Source: Burkholderia pseudomultivorans
GTDB lineage: Bacteria > Pseudomonadota > Gammaproteobacteria > Burkholderiales > Burkholderiaceae
Reading direction: 5' to 3'
Assembly: GCF_902499075.1 (NCBI RefSeq)
Contig: NZ_CABVPP010000001.1
Span: 372,001-436,000, forward strand
DNA: 64,000 nt
Shown here: positions 27,699 through 36,757 of the stretch, one piece after another
Position numbering within the stretch: position 1 is the stretch's first letter
How the letters are laid out: every line of letters begins with the position of its first letter
Made by a program: the position numbers and the translations under genes
Notes under the pieces: generated by a model
What the model was told of the DNA's origin: nothing
Database searches by the model: none
Seen by the model: only the letters and a program-made list of their open reading frames with translations

Positions 27699-27750
27699 CC
27701 GTCAGATACAGGACTTCTTCTTTCCTAGCCTTAAACCCAGGAAAATCACC

Positions 27751-30468
27751 ATGGCCCACAATCTCCACAAGACCCTCAAGGAATTCGACAGCGGTTCCGG
27801 CAAAGGCAAGTTCTACTCGCTGCCGCAACTCGGCAAGGAACTGAAGACGAAGATCGAGCGCCTGCCGGTGTCGATCCGGATCGTGCTCGAATCGGTGCTG
27901 CGCAACTATGACGGCAAGAAGATCACCGAGGAGCACATCGAGCAGCTCGCGAACTGGCAGCCGACCGCGAAGCGCGTCGACGAGATCCCGTTCGTGGTGT
28001 CGCGCGTCGTGCTGCAGGATTTCACGGGCGTGCCGCTGCTCGCCGACATCGCGGCCATGCGCGGTGTCGCGGAGCGCACGGGCAAGAATCCGAAGAAGAT
28101 CGAGCCGCTGGTGCCGGTCGACCTCGTCGTCGACCACTCGGTCCAGATCGACTACTTCCGCCAGAAGGACGCGCTCGACCTGAACATGAAGCTGGAATTC
28201 CAGCGCAACAACGAGCGCTACCAGTTCATGAAGTGGGGCATGCAGGCGTTCGACACGTTCAAGGTCGTGCCGCCGGGCGTCGGCATCGTCCACCAGGTGA
28301 ACCTCGAATACCTCGCGCGCGGCGTCCACAAGAAGACGGACGGCGGCGACACCGTGTACTACCCGGACACGCTGGTCGGCACGGACAGCCACACGACGAT
28401 GATCAACGGCATCGGCGTGGTCGGCTGGGGCGTGGGCGGCATCGAGGCCGAAGCCGGCATGCTCGGCCAGCCGGTGTACTTCCTGACGCCGGACGTGGTC
28501 GGCGTCGAACTGAAGGGCAAGCTGCGCGAAGGCGTGACGGCCACCGACCTGGTGCTGACGATCACCGAAATGCTGCGCAAGGAGAAGGTCGTCGGCAAGT
28601 TCGTCGAGTTCTTCGGCGAAGGCACGAAGTCGCTGTCGCTGCCGGACCGCGCGACGATCGCGAACATGGCGCCGGAATACGGCGCGACGATGGGCTTCTT
28701 CCCGGTCGACGAGAAGACCATCGACTACTTCAAGGGCACGGGCCGCACGAAGGCGGAAATCGCCGCTTTCGAAAACTACTTCAAGGCGCAGAACCTGTTC
28801 GGCATTCCGAAGGCCGGCGACATCGACTACACGAAGACGCTGACGCTGGACCTGCTGACGGTCGCGCCGTCGCTGGCCGGCCCGAAGCGCCCGCAGGACC
28901 GCATCGAGATCGGCAACGTCAAGTCGACGTTCACCGAGCTGTTCTCGAAGCCGGTCGCGGAAAACGGCTTCGCGAAGAAGGCGGAGGAGCTCGACGCGCA
29001 GTACACGACGAGCAACGGCGTCGACGTGAAGAACGGCGACGTGCTGATCGCCGCGATCACGTCGTGCACCAACACGTCGAACCCGAGCGTGCTGCTGGCC
29101 GCCGGCCTGCTCGCGAAGAAGGCCGTCGAAGCCGGCCTCACGGTCGATCCGAAGATCAAGACCTCGCTCGCGCCGGGATCGCGCATCGTCACCGAATACC
29201 TGACGAAGACGGGCCTGCTGCCCTATCTCGCGAAGCTCGGCTTCGAAGTCGCGGCGTACGGCTGCACGACCTGCATCGGCAACGCGGGCGACCTGACGCC
29301 GGAACTGAACGAAGCGATCACGAAGAACGACATCGTCGCGGCGGCCGTGCTGTCCGGCAACCGCAACTTCGAGGCGCGCATCCACCCGAACATCCGCGCG
29401 AACTTCCTCGCGTCGCCGCCGCTGGTCGTCGCCTACGCGATCGCCGGCAACATCACGCGCGACCTGATGACCGAGCCGGTCGGCAAGGGCAAGGGCGGCC
29501 GCGACATCTACCTCGGCGACATCTGGCCGTCGAGCGAGGAAATCCAGTCGCTGCTCAAGTTCGCGCTGGATCCGGAGAAGTTCGAGAAGAACTATGCGCA
29601 CCTGACCAAGAAGGGCGACCTCTGGAGCAAGATCGAGGGCGAATCGGGCCAGGTCTACGACTGGCCGAAGTCGACCTACATCGCGGAGCCGCCGTTCTTC
29701 GGCAACGACTTCTCGATGGAGCCGGCCGAGTCGATCGCGGCGGTCAAGGGCGCACGCGCGCTGGGCATCTTCGGCGATTCGGTCACGACCGACCACATCA
29801 GCCCGGCAGGCTCGATCAAGGAAGACTCGCCGGCAGGCAAGTGGCTGAAGGAAAACGGCGTGCAGAAGGCCGACTTCAACAGCTACGGCTCGCGCCGCGG
29901 CAACCATGACGTGATGATGCGCGGCACGTTCGCCAACGTCCGGATCAAGAACCTGATGATCCCGGCGAAGGCCGACGGCACGCGCGTCGAAGGCGGCCTG
30001 ACGATCCACCAGCCGAGCGGCGAACAGCTGTCGATCTATGATGCGGCGATGAAGTACGTCGACGCCGGCACGCCGACCGTCGTGTTCGCGGGCGAAGAGT
30101 ACGGCACGGGCTCGTCGCGCGACTGGGCCGCGAAGGGCACGCAGCTGCTCGGCGTGAAGGCCGTGATCGCACGCAGCTTCGAGCGCATCCACCGCTCGAA
30201 CCTGGTCGGCATGGGCGTGCTGCCGCTGCAGTTCAAGGGCGCGGACAGCGTCCAGTCGCTCGGCATCACCGGCGAGGAAACGTACGACATCGAAGGCCTC
30301 GGCGACGACTTCAAGCCGCAGCAGGACGTCACGCTCGTGATCCATCGCAAGGATGGCGAAACGACGCGCGTGCCGGTGCTGCTGCGCATCGATACGCCGA
30401 TCGAAGTCGACTACTACAAGCACGGCGGGATCCTGCCGTTCGTGCTGCGCTCGCTGCTCGCAGCGTAA
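27751..30468 (+). CDS. acnA: aconitate hydratase A
   Basis: A 905-residue AcnA/IRP-type aconitase, full length. The Fe-S ligands are in [12 protein letters not shown] and [11 protein letters not shown]; the substrate region [21 protein letters not shown] and the C-terminal swivel domain [20 protein letters not shown] are intact. It isomerises citrate to isocitrate through cis-aconitate. It is last in the plus-strand group mdh-lyase-exported protein-PrpD-acnA and is followed by an intrinsic terminator. A 949-codon open frame on the opposite strand is only a shadow of its codon bias. Confidence 0.98.
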   Translation: MAHNLHKTLKEFDSGSGKGKFYSLPQLGKELKTKIERLPVSIRIVLESVLRNYDGKKITEEHIEQLANWQPTAKRVDEIPFVVSRVVLQDFTGVPLLADIAAMRGVAERTGKNPKKIEPLVPVDLVVDHSVQIDYFRQKDALDLNMKLEFQRNNERYQFMKWGMQAFDTFKVVPPGVGIVHQVNLEYLARGVHKKTDGGDTVYYPDTLVGTDSHTTMINGIGVVGWGVGGIEAEAGMLGQPVYFLTPDVVGVELKGKLREGVTATDLVLTITEMLRKEKVVGKFVEFFGEGTKSLSLPDRATIANMAPEYGATMGFFPVDEKTIDYFKGTGRTKAEIAAFENYFKAQNLFGIPKAGDIDYTKTLTLDLLTVAPSLAGPKRPQDRIEIGNVKSTFTELFSKPVAENGFAKKAEELDAQYTTSNGVDVKNGDVLIAAITSCTNTSNPSVLLAAGLLAKKAVEAGLTVDPKIKTSLAPGSRIVTEYLTKTGLLPYLAKLGFEVAAYGCTTCIGNAGDLTPELNEAITKNDIVAAAVLSGNRNFEARIHPNIRANFLASPPLVVAYAIAGNITRDLMTEPVGKGKGGRDIYLGDIWPSSEEIQSLLKFALDPEKFEKNYAHLTKKGDLWSKIEGESGQVYDWPKSTYIAEPPFFGNDFSMEPAESIAAVKGARALGIFGDSVTTDHISPAGSIKEDSPAGKWLKENGVQKADFNSYGSRRGNHDVMMRGTFANVRIKNLMIPAKADGTRVEGGLTIHQPSGEQLSIYDAAMKYVDAGTPTVVFAGEEYGTGSSRDWAAKGTQLLGVKAVIARSFERIHRSNLVGMGVLPLQFKGADSVQSLGITGEETYDIEGLGDDFKPQQDVTLVIHRKDGETTRVPVLLRIDTPIEVDYYKHGGILPFVLRSLLAA

Positions 30469-30489
30469 GCGCCCTGCTTTTGCAGGTGC

Positions 30490-30553
30490 CGCAGCCGCCT
30501 CGCGGCGGTTGCGGCCGATTTGGATGCGCCGACCTCGTGTCGGCGTTTTTTTT
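30490..30553 (+). terminator. intrinsic terminator of acnA
   Basis: A 7-bp stem CGCCGAC (30527-30533) with GTCGGCG (30539-30545), 5-base loop, then eight T (30546-30553). An additional GC hairpin with a TCG loop (about 30490-30515) lies just before it. Clear plus-strand terminator. Confidence 0.93.
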
Positions 30554-30600
30554 GCGTTCCTGCGCGGCGGGACGGGCTGCCGCCCGTCGCATCGCGCGGG

Positions 30601-31041
30601 CTACGCCGCGTCGCGGCTGCGCGCTTTCGCGCCCGCACTCCCGCCCGGGCGCGCATTCTTCTTCAGATGCGCACGGTTGTAGTCGATCGCCGCGCGAACG
30701 AGCCGCTTCAGCGCCGGCCTGTCGATCCGGTCGCCTTCGAGAAAATCGATCGCACGCCGCGCGTTGCCGTCGAGGCCCGCGTTGAACAGTCCGTCGGGAT
30801 CGGGCAGCTGCGCGCCGTGCATGAAGGTCAGCTTCACCTTGCCCTTGTGCGCGTTCGCGACCGCGATCGTCCCGTCGCACTCCCACACCGGGCTGCCCAT
30901 CCACTTCCATGCCTCGACGATGCCCGCGTCGGCGTCGAGGATCGTCCGGCGCAGTTCGGCAAACGTATCGCCGCGCCAGTCGGCAATCCCGGCGATCAGC
31001 GCATCGATGCGCTCCGCCGGGCTCGGGTCCGTCGCGCTCAT
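30601..31041 (-). CDS. DUF1801/YdhG-like protein
   Basis: A 146-residue protein starting MSATDPSPAERIDALIAGIA. It contains EAWKWMGSPVWECDGTIAVA and HKGKVKLTFMHGAQLPDPDGLF, the core of the YdhG/DUF1801 fold, and ends with a basic Lys/Arg-rich tail. Biochemical function of the family is not established. Its start overlaps the SRPBCC gene by 4 bp, so it is the third gene of an ArsR-SRPBCC-DUF1801 operon, a common association in Proteobacteria. Confidence 0.87.
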   Translation of the reverse strand: MSATDPSPAERIDALIAGIADWRGDTFAELRRTILDADAGIVEAWKWMGSPVWECDGTIAVANAHKGKVKLTFMHGAQLPDPDGLFNAGLDGNARRAIDFLEGDRIDRPALKRLVRAAIDYNRAHLKKNARPGGSAGAKARSRDAA

Positions 31042-31472
31042 GATTGTGCCTCCGCGCCCTCGCCCGGACGCGACAGCAGCTGTTCGAGCGCGTCGAGGAA
31101 GCGCCCCCATCCGTGCTGCGCGCCGCGGTACGCCTGCTCCTGGTCCGCGCGGAAGCCGACCTGCTCCATGCGCAGACGCGTGCCGCCGTCCGGCGTCGGC
31201 TCGAGCGTCCAGGTGACGACGCTGTCGAGGCCGTACGCGGCCCACGTATAGGACAGCGTGCGCTGCGGCTCGATCGTCAGGACCTTGCAGTCCACCGCGC
31301 CCCAGTCCGCGCGGAAACTGAACGCGCGGCCCTCGACCGGCTCGAAATCGCTCTGCATCAGCCACGCCTCGATCAGGTGCGGTTGCGTGAGCGCGCGCCA
31401 GATCTTCTCCGGCGGATGCGGCAGCGCCCGTTCGACGACGACGGAGCGCGTTTCGGTAGAGGCTGGGTTCAT
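31038..31472 (-). CDS. SRPBCC (AHSA1/START-like) domain protein
   Basis: A 144-residue protein with the AHSA1 helix-grip pattern: VVVERALPHPPEKIWRALTQ, FRADWGAVDCKVLTIEPQRTLSYTW and GGTRLRMEQVGF, closing with a long C-terminal helix (WGRFLDALEQLL). These domains bind hydrophobic ligands. It overlaps the ArsR gene by 4 bp at its start and the DUF1801 gene by 4 bp at its end, so all three are translationally coupled. Ligand unknown. Confidence 0.92.
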   Translation of the reverse strand: MNPASTETRSVVVERALPHPPEKIWRALTQPHLIEAWLMQSDFEPVEGRAFSFRADWGAVDCKVLTIEPQRTLSYTWAAYGLDSVVTWTLEPTPDGGTRLRMEQVGFRADQEQAYRGAQHGWGRFLDALEQLLSRPGEGAEAQS

Positions 31473-31792
31473 GAGTCCATCCTGTTGAGCAGATCTTCAA
31501 GGGCATCGAACCGGTTCTGCCAGAAGCCGGCCATCTGGCTCGTCCAGTCGAGCAGCGGAGCCAGCGCCCGCGGCTGCGCGCGGTAATGCGTCTGCCGGCC
31601 TGCGTGGCGGTCGCTGACGAGCCCGGCCTGCTTCAGCACGCCGAGGTGCTTCGACACGGCCGGCTGCGATACGCCCGCCCGAGCGGTCAGCGCGGCGACC
31701 GTCAGCTCGCCTTCCTCGCACAGCCGCTCGAACAGCGCGCGGCGCGTCGGATCGGCAAGCGTCCGGAACAACATGTCGTGAGCGGATTGCAT
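31469..31792 (-). CDS. ArsR-family winged-helix regulator
   Basis: A 107-residue repressor: MLFRTLADPTRRALFERLCE, AALTARAGVSQPAVSKHLGV, LKQAGLVSDRHAGRQTHYRA, the complete ArsR HTH. It lacks the Cys-rich metal site (ELCVCDL type), so it is of the non-metal ArsR group that typically pairs with an AHSA1-domain gene. First gene of the three-gene operon and likely autoregulatory. Confidence 0.93.
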   Translation of the reverse strand: MQSAHDMLFRTLADPTRRALFERLCEEGELTVAALTARAGVSQPAVSKHLGVLKQAGLVSDRHAGRQTHYRAQPRALAPLLDWTSQMAGFWQNRFDALEDLLNRMDS

Positions 31793-32391
31793 TCCTGATT
31801 CATAACTCGATGGCTATGGATTGGAAGAATACTCGCCCGTCGTCGAGCGTCAAGGTGAATTTCGGCGCCGCCGGATTCGAGCGTTTGCTCTAAATTCCGC
31901 TGCGACGCGGCCGATCGAAAGCTGTCCGCAAGACTGCACGCCGCGCCGTTCCACAGTTTGGGGAAACGTTTGCGTTCGACCCGCCCCGTTTTCGCGGTCC
32001 GCGAATCCACACGCGTCGTGCGGCATGCCGCCAAGTCGCGTTTGACCACATAGTGCGACGCGGCATGCGGCGGCGTGCGTTCGCAGGCGACGCGCGCCGG
32101 CATCGATCCGCTCCGCGATCGCGCAGATTCCGCCGCCGCAGCGAGCAACGCGTGCGCGCGAACGTCACGGATTGCCGGGTCGCCGTACGGAGAACCGGTT
32201 CCCGTCGCCGCGCCGTTCATGCGTCGCAGCAGCGACGCGACGCAGGCGAAACCGCGCGCCGATGTCAGAACTGACAGCTATGGAAACTGGCAGCTACCTG
32301 AATCGCGCCGACGTCCCTACGCTCGTCACCGCTCGCGGCCCCACAAGGGCCGGGGTTCCAACCACGTCGTCTCTCCTAAAAAGGACTCCCG
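31793..32391. other. intergenic region before the S53 protease gene
   Basis: About 600 bp with short open frames that show neither family similarity nor ribosome sites. It carries the promoters of the ArsR operon (minus) and the S53 protease (plus). A small hairpin GGCC-CCACAA-GGGCC lies about 50 bp before the protease start, and AAAAAGGACT serves as its ribosome site. Nothing else recognisable. Confidence 0.5.
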
Positions 32392-34131
32392 ATGAAACGG
32401 AACGCCTGGTTTGCCCGTCCCCTTCCGTCGCCCCGCCGCCTCGCGTGCGCGTGGCCGCTCGTGCTCGCCGCCGGCGCGGCGCATGCGACGACGGACTGGG
32501 TCGACACCCATACGAAGGCCTTTCTGACCGGCCCGCAACTGATGGCGCGCAGCGCGGCGCCGTCGCTCGAACTGGCAGCCGGCGAGACGACCGACGTGGT
32601 CGTCAGCCTGAAGCTGCGCAACGCCGCGCAGCTCAAGCAGCTCGCACGCGACGTGAATCGCCCCGGCAACGAACACTACCGCCGCTATCTGACGCCCGAG
32701 CAGTTCCTCGCCGACTACGCGCCGACCGACGCACAGGTCAAGTCGGTCGTCGACTATCTGCGCAAGAGCGGCTTCGTCGATATCGAGGTCGCGCCGAACC
32801 GGCTGCTGGTGTCCGCGCGCGGCACGGCCGGCACCGTCAAGACCGCGTTCAACACGTCGCTCGTGCACTTCCAGTACGCGGGCCGGTCGGGCTTCGCGAA
32901 CGCATCGACCGCGCAAGTGCCGCGCGCGCTCGGCGACGTTGTCGGCTCGGTGCTCGGACTGCAGAACGTCGCTCGCGCGCACCCGATGCTGCGCATCGGC
33001 AACGTGTCGAAGCCGAAGCCGCTCGCGGCCGGCACGGCCACCGGCCACTATCCGAAGGAATTCCCGGGCCTCTATAACGCGACCGGCGTGCCGACCGCAG
33101 CCGGCGTGACCGTCGGCATCATCACGATCGGCGGCGTATCGCAAACGCTGCAGGACCTGAAGCAGTTCGCGTCGAGCAACGGCTACGGTGCGGTCGCGAC
33201 GCAGACCGTGAAGACCAACGGCACCGGCTCGAGCGGCAGCTACAGCGACGACCCGGACGGCCAGGGCGAATGGGATCTCGACAGCCAGTCGATCGTCGGT
33301 TCGGCCGGCGGCCAGGTCGGCAAGCTGGTGTTCTACATGGCGGACCTGAACGCGTCCGGCAACACGGGGCTCACGCAGGCGTTCAACCGCGCGGTGTCGG
33401 ACAACACCGCGAAGGTGATCAACGTGTCGCTCGGCTGGTGCGAGACCGACGCGAACGCGGACGGCACGCTCGATGCGGAAGAGCAGATCTTCACGACCGC
33501 CGCCGCGCAGGGGCAGACGTTCTCGGTGTCGTCCGGCGACGAAGGCGTCTACGAGTGCAACAACCGCGGCTATCCGGACGGCTCGAACTACACGGTGTCG
33601 TGGCCGGCATCGTCGCCGCACGTGCTCGCGATCGGCGGCACGACGCTGTACACGACATCCGCGGGCGCGTTCTCGAACGAGACGGTCTGGAACGAAGGGC
33701 TCGACGGCAACGGCAAGCTGTGGGCGACGGGCGGCGGCGTCAGCACGATCCTGCCCGCCCCGTCGTGGCAGCCGGGCGCCAACCGGCGGCTGCCCGACAT
33801 CGCGTTCGACGCCGCGCAGAGCACGGGCGCGTATATCTACAACTACGGTCAGTTGCAGCAGATCGGCGGCACCAGCCTTGCCGCGCCGATCTTCACGGGC
33901 TTCTGGGCACGCCTGCTCGCGGCGAACGGCACGGGCCTCGGCTTCCCGGCCGGCAATCTCTATCGTGCGATTCCGGCGAACCCGTCGCTGCTGCGCTACG
34001 ACGTGGTGTCGGGGAACAACGGCTATCAGGGCTATGGCTACAACGCCGGTAGCGGCTGGGATTACACGACCGGCTTCGGCAGCCTGAATATCGCGAACCT
34101 CAACCAGCTGATCAAGTCGGGCGGGTTCTGA
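32392..34131 (+). CDS. secreted S53 (sedolisin/kumamolisin) serine-carboxyl protease
   Basis: A 579-residue preproenzyme. A Sec signal (to about AHA, residue 32) is followed by a pro-domain (about 40-210: SLKLRNAAQLKQLARDVNRP, YRRYLTPEQFLADYAP). The catalytic part shows all sedolisin residues: Glu293 and Asp297 in GEWDLDSQSI, Asp383 in SSGDEGV as oxyanion residue, and nucleophile Ser495 in GGTSLAAP. The C-terminus has the Asp/Gly-rich calcium site (YDVVSGNNG, GSGWDYTTGFGS). These enzymes are exported as proforms and self-activate at acidic pH. It stands alone and converges on an MFS gene. Confidence 0.95.
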   Translation: MKRNAWFARPLPSPRRLACAWPLVLAAGAAHATTDWVDTHTKAFLTGPQLMARSAAPSLELAAGETTDVVVSLKLRNAAQLKQLARDVNRPGNEHYRRYLTPEQFLADYAPTDAQVKSVVDYLRKSGFVDIEVAPNRLLVSARGTAGTVKTAFNTSLVHFQYAGRSGFANASTAQVPRALGDVVGSVLGLQNVARAHPMLRIGNVSKPKPLAAGTATGHYPKEFPGLYNATGVPTAAGVTVGIITIGGVSQTLQDLKQFASSNGYGAVATQTVKTNGTGSSGSYSDDPDGQGEWDLDSQSIVGSAGGQVGKLVFYMADLNASGNTGLTQAFNRAVSDNTAKVINVSLGWCETDANADGTLDAEEQIFTTAAAQGQTFSVSSGDEGVYECNNRGYPDGSNYTVSWPASSPHVLAIGGTTLYTTSAGAFSNETVWNEGLDGNGKLWATGGGVSTILPAPSWQPGANRRLPDIAFDAAQSTGAYIYNYGQLQQIGGTSLAAPIFTGFWARLLAANGTGLGFPAGNLYRAIPANPSLLRYDVVSGNNGYQGYGYNAGSGWDYTTGFGSLNIANLNQLIKSGGF

Positions 34132-34143
34132 GCGACGCGAACG

Positions 34144-34179
34144 GGCCGGCGCACGGCGGTGGCTTGCGGTGCGCCGGCC
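34144..34179. terminator. 11-bp hairpin between convergent genes
   Basis: GGCCGGCGCAC (34144-34154) pairs perfectly with GTGCGCCGGCC (34169-34179), 14-base loop, no T-run. It lies 12 bp after the protease stop and 34 bp before the convergent MFS stop, so it could end both transcripts. Confidence 0.55.
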
Positions 34180-34212
34180 TGCGGGTCGATGCGGGCAGGC
34201 TCCGCTCGCGCG

Positions 34213-35697
34213 CTACTTCGTCGAACGCTCCGACACGGCCGCCACGCCGGCGCGATGCGACGGCGCGAACAGCCGCAATCCGCTCGCGACGCTCGCCGCG
34301 CCCGCAAAACCCGCGCCGAGCATCAGCGCGAGCGTCGGCCCGTGACGCCCGGCGATCCCGAACGACAGCGCGACGAGCGCGGCGCCCGTCGCCTGCCCGA
34401 TCAGCCGCGCGGTCGCGATGATCCCGCTCGCGCCGCCGCTGCGTTCGGGCGGCGCGCTCGACATCAGCGCCTTCAGGTTCGGCGACTGGAAGAAGCCGAA
34501 CCCCGCACCGCACAGCATCATCCGCCAGCCGATGTCGACCACGCCCGGCGCGGCCGGCATCGCGGCCAGCGACACCATCCCCGCGCTCAGCAGCGCAAGC
34601 CCGATCGCGCCGAGCAGGCCCGGCGGGTAGCGATCCGACAGCCGGCCCGCGATCGGCGCGGCGAGCGCGACGATCGCCGACCACGGCGTCATCAGGAACC
34701 CCGTCTCCACCGCGCTGCGATGCAGGACGGTCTCGAAATAGAACGGCAGCGACACGAACGCGAGCCCCTGCGCGGCGAACGCGCACACCGCGGTCAGCGC
34801 GGACAGCGCGAACACGGGCCGGCGGAACAGGTCGACCGGCAGCATCGGCGCCGGGTGGCCGGCCTGGCGGCGGATCAGCAGCCCGCCGAACGCGAGCGCG
34901 ACCGCGGCCGCCGCGAGCACGACCGAGCGCGGCCCGCGCTGCGCGAATTCGCCGAGCGCGAAAATCAGCGACGCGAAGGTAATCACGTTGAACAAGGCGG
35001 CGAGCGGATCGAACGCATGCTTGCCGCGCGCCGTCTGCGGTAGCGACGGAATCGCCACCGCGAGCGCGAACACGCCGAGCGGCACGTTCACCGCGAACAG
35101 CCACGGCCACGCGGCGACCGACAGGATCAGCGACGCAATCGTCGGCCCCACCGCGAACGACACGCCGACGACCAGCGCGTTGAAGCCGACGCCGCGCCCG
35201 AGCCGGTGCGCGGGAAACAGGCTGCGGATCAGCGCGACGTTCACGCTCATGATCGCGCTCGCGCCGAAGCCCTGCACGATCCGTGCAGCCGTCAGTTGCG
35301 GCAGCGTCGATGCGAGCGAGCAGCCGAGCGACGCGAGCGTGAACACCGCGAGGCCCGCGATGTAGACGCGCTTGTGGCCGACGATGTCGCCGAGCGACGC
35401 GAACGGCAGCAGCGTTGCGACCATCGCGAGCTGGTATGCATTGATGATCCACACGGAGGCGGCCGGCGACGCCTGCAGGTCGGCAGCGATCGCCGGCAGC
35501 GCGGTGTTCGCGATCGCGGTATCGAGCGTCGCGAGCGCGACGGCCAGCAGCACGGCGGCCATCGCGCGCCAGTTGACGGCCGGCTCGGCGATGCCGGCGG
35601 CGGGAGCGATTTCGGACAAGATGAGGCTCGGCAGACGAGCGGCGCAGCGCGCCGCGAATTGAGCGATGCGACGGCGTGCGGCCGATGATGCAGGCAC
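34213..35697 (-). CDS. MFS multidrug-type transporter (DHA2/14-span type)
   Basis: A 494-residue exporter if started at 35697; the first membrane span only begins near residue 45 (WRAMAAVLLAVALATLDTAI), so a start such as the TTG before SEIAPAAG, near residue 28, is quite possible. DHA2 motifs are present: LATLDTAIANTALPAIAADL, ASLGDIVGHKRVYIAGL, RIVQGFGASAIMSVN and VVGVSFAVGPTIASLI. About 14 spans are seen. Substrate unknown. Converges with the S53 protease gene; upstream lies the ABC importer. Confidence 0.88.
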   Translation of the reverse strand: MPASSAARRRIAQFAARCAARLPSLILSEIAPAAGIAEPAVNWRAMAAVLLAVALATLDTAIANTALPAIAADLQASPAASVWIINAYQLAMVATLLPFASLGDIVGHKRVYIAGLAVFTLASLGCSLASTLPQLTAARIVQGFGASAIMSVNVALIRSLFPAHRLGRGVGFNALVVGVSFAVGPTIASLILSVAAWPWLFAVNVPLGVFALAVAIPSLPQTARGKHAFDPLAALFNVITFASLIFALGEFAQRGPRSVVLAAAAVALAFGGLLIRRQAGHPAPMLPVDLFRRPVFALSALTAVCAFAAQGLAFVSLPFYFETVLHRSAVETGFLMTPWSAIVALAAPIAGRLSDRYPPGLLGAIGLALLSAGMVSLAAMPAAPGVVDIGWRMMLCGAGFGFFQSPNLKALMSSAPPERSGGASGIIATARLIGQATGAALVALSFGIAGRHGPTLALMLGAGFAGAASVASGLRLFAPSHRAGVAAVSERSTK

Positions 35698-35895
35698 GTC
35701 GCGTCGTCGCGACCCGTATTGTTGCAGAGCCGCATCGAACGTGCAGGCGAGCGCATCGATCGTCAGCCAAACGAAAGGCGATGCGGCGGCCGACTCGGTG
35801 CGCGGCGTCTCGTTGATCGCGCAACGAACGACGTGCCGGCCGGCGGTCGCGTCGGGTTTCGTTACGCCGTTTGCCTGTCCTTCAGTCGAGCCGGA

Positions 35896-36732
35896 TCAGG
35901 CGACCGCGCGCCGCGCATTACGCCCGCGCAACCACTCGAGCGCGAGCAGCAGTCCCGTCGAGAAGATGATCAGGATCGTCGCGAGCGCGGCGATCGTCGG
36001 GCTGATGTTCTCGCGAATCCCCGTAAACATCTGCCGCGGCAGCGTCGTCTGGTCTGCGCCCGCCAGGAACAGCGTGACGACCACCTCGTCGAACGACGTC
36101 GCGAACGCGAACAGCGCACCCGACATCACGCCCGGCGCGATCACCGGCAGCGTCACGCGGAAGAACGTCGTCACCGGGTTCGCGCCCAGCGACAGGCTCG
36201 CGCGCACCAGGTTGTGATTGAAGCCCTGCAGCGTCGCCGCCACCGTCGTCACGACGAACGGCACGCCGAGCGCCGCATGCGCGGCAATCAGCCCCGTATA
36301 GGTATTCGCGAGCCCGAGCGGCGCGAAGAACAGGTACATGCCGACGCCCACCACCACCACCGGCACGATCATCGGCGACAGCAGCACCGCCATCAGCAGC
36401 CCCTTGCCGCGGAAGTCCGCCTTCGTCAGCCCGATCGCCGCGAGCGTGCCGAGCACCGTCGCGACGACCGTCGCCGACGGCGCGACGATGAAGCTGTTCT
36501 TCGCGGCCATGCGCCACTCGTCCGACGCGATCAGGTTCTCGTACCAGCGCGTCGAGAAGCCCGGGATCGGATACACGAGGAACGTGCTCGACGAGAACGA
36601 CAGCGGCACGATCGCGAGCACCGGCAGGATCAGGTACAGCAGCGTCAGCACGACGAGCACGCGCAGCGCGACATACCACGCGCGCTCGACGAACGACATG
36701 TGCGGCGCGAACAGCGGCCTGGCGAGTTTCAT
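35896..36732 (-). CDS. ABC importer permease, PotC-like
   Basis: A 278-residue inner-membrane permease with six spans. The coupling-helix EAA loop reads ASLSLGANPVTTFFRVTLP, typical of PotC/YdcV-type permeases. It pairs with the PotB-like permease encoded 25 bp upstream to form the channel of a polyamine/opine/aminoethylphosphonate-type importer. Last gene of the four-gene transporter operon. Confidence 0.92.
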   Translation of the reverse strand: MKLARPLFAPHMSFVERAWYVALRVLVVLTLLYLILPVLAIVPLSFSSSTFLVYPIPGFSTRWYENLIASDEWRMAAKNSFIVAPSATVVATVLGTLAAIGLTKADFRGKGLLMAVLLSPMIVPVVVVGVGMYLFFAPLGLANTYTGLIAAHAALGVPFVVTTVAATLQGFNHNLVRASLSLGANPVTTFFRVTLPVIAPGVMSGALFAFATSFDEVVVTLFLAGADQTTLPRQMFTGIRENISPTIAALATILIIFSTGLLLALEWLRGRNARRAVA

Positions 36733-36757
36733 GATCGGTTTTCCTGATGTTTGCGTG

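Noticed and set aside
27574-30423. A 949-codon open frame antisense to acnA, and similar long antisense frames over sdhA, gnd, lipA and others
   Set aside because: High-GC codon bias keeps alternative frames open. The products are Arg/Ala/His-rich with no family features, and the opposite strand encodes well-known enzymes.
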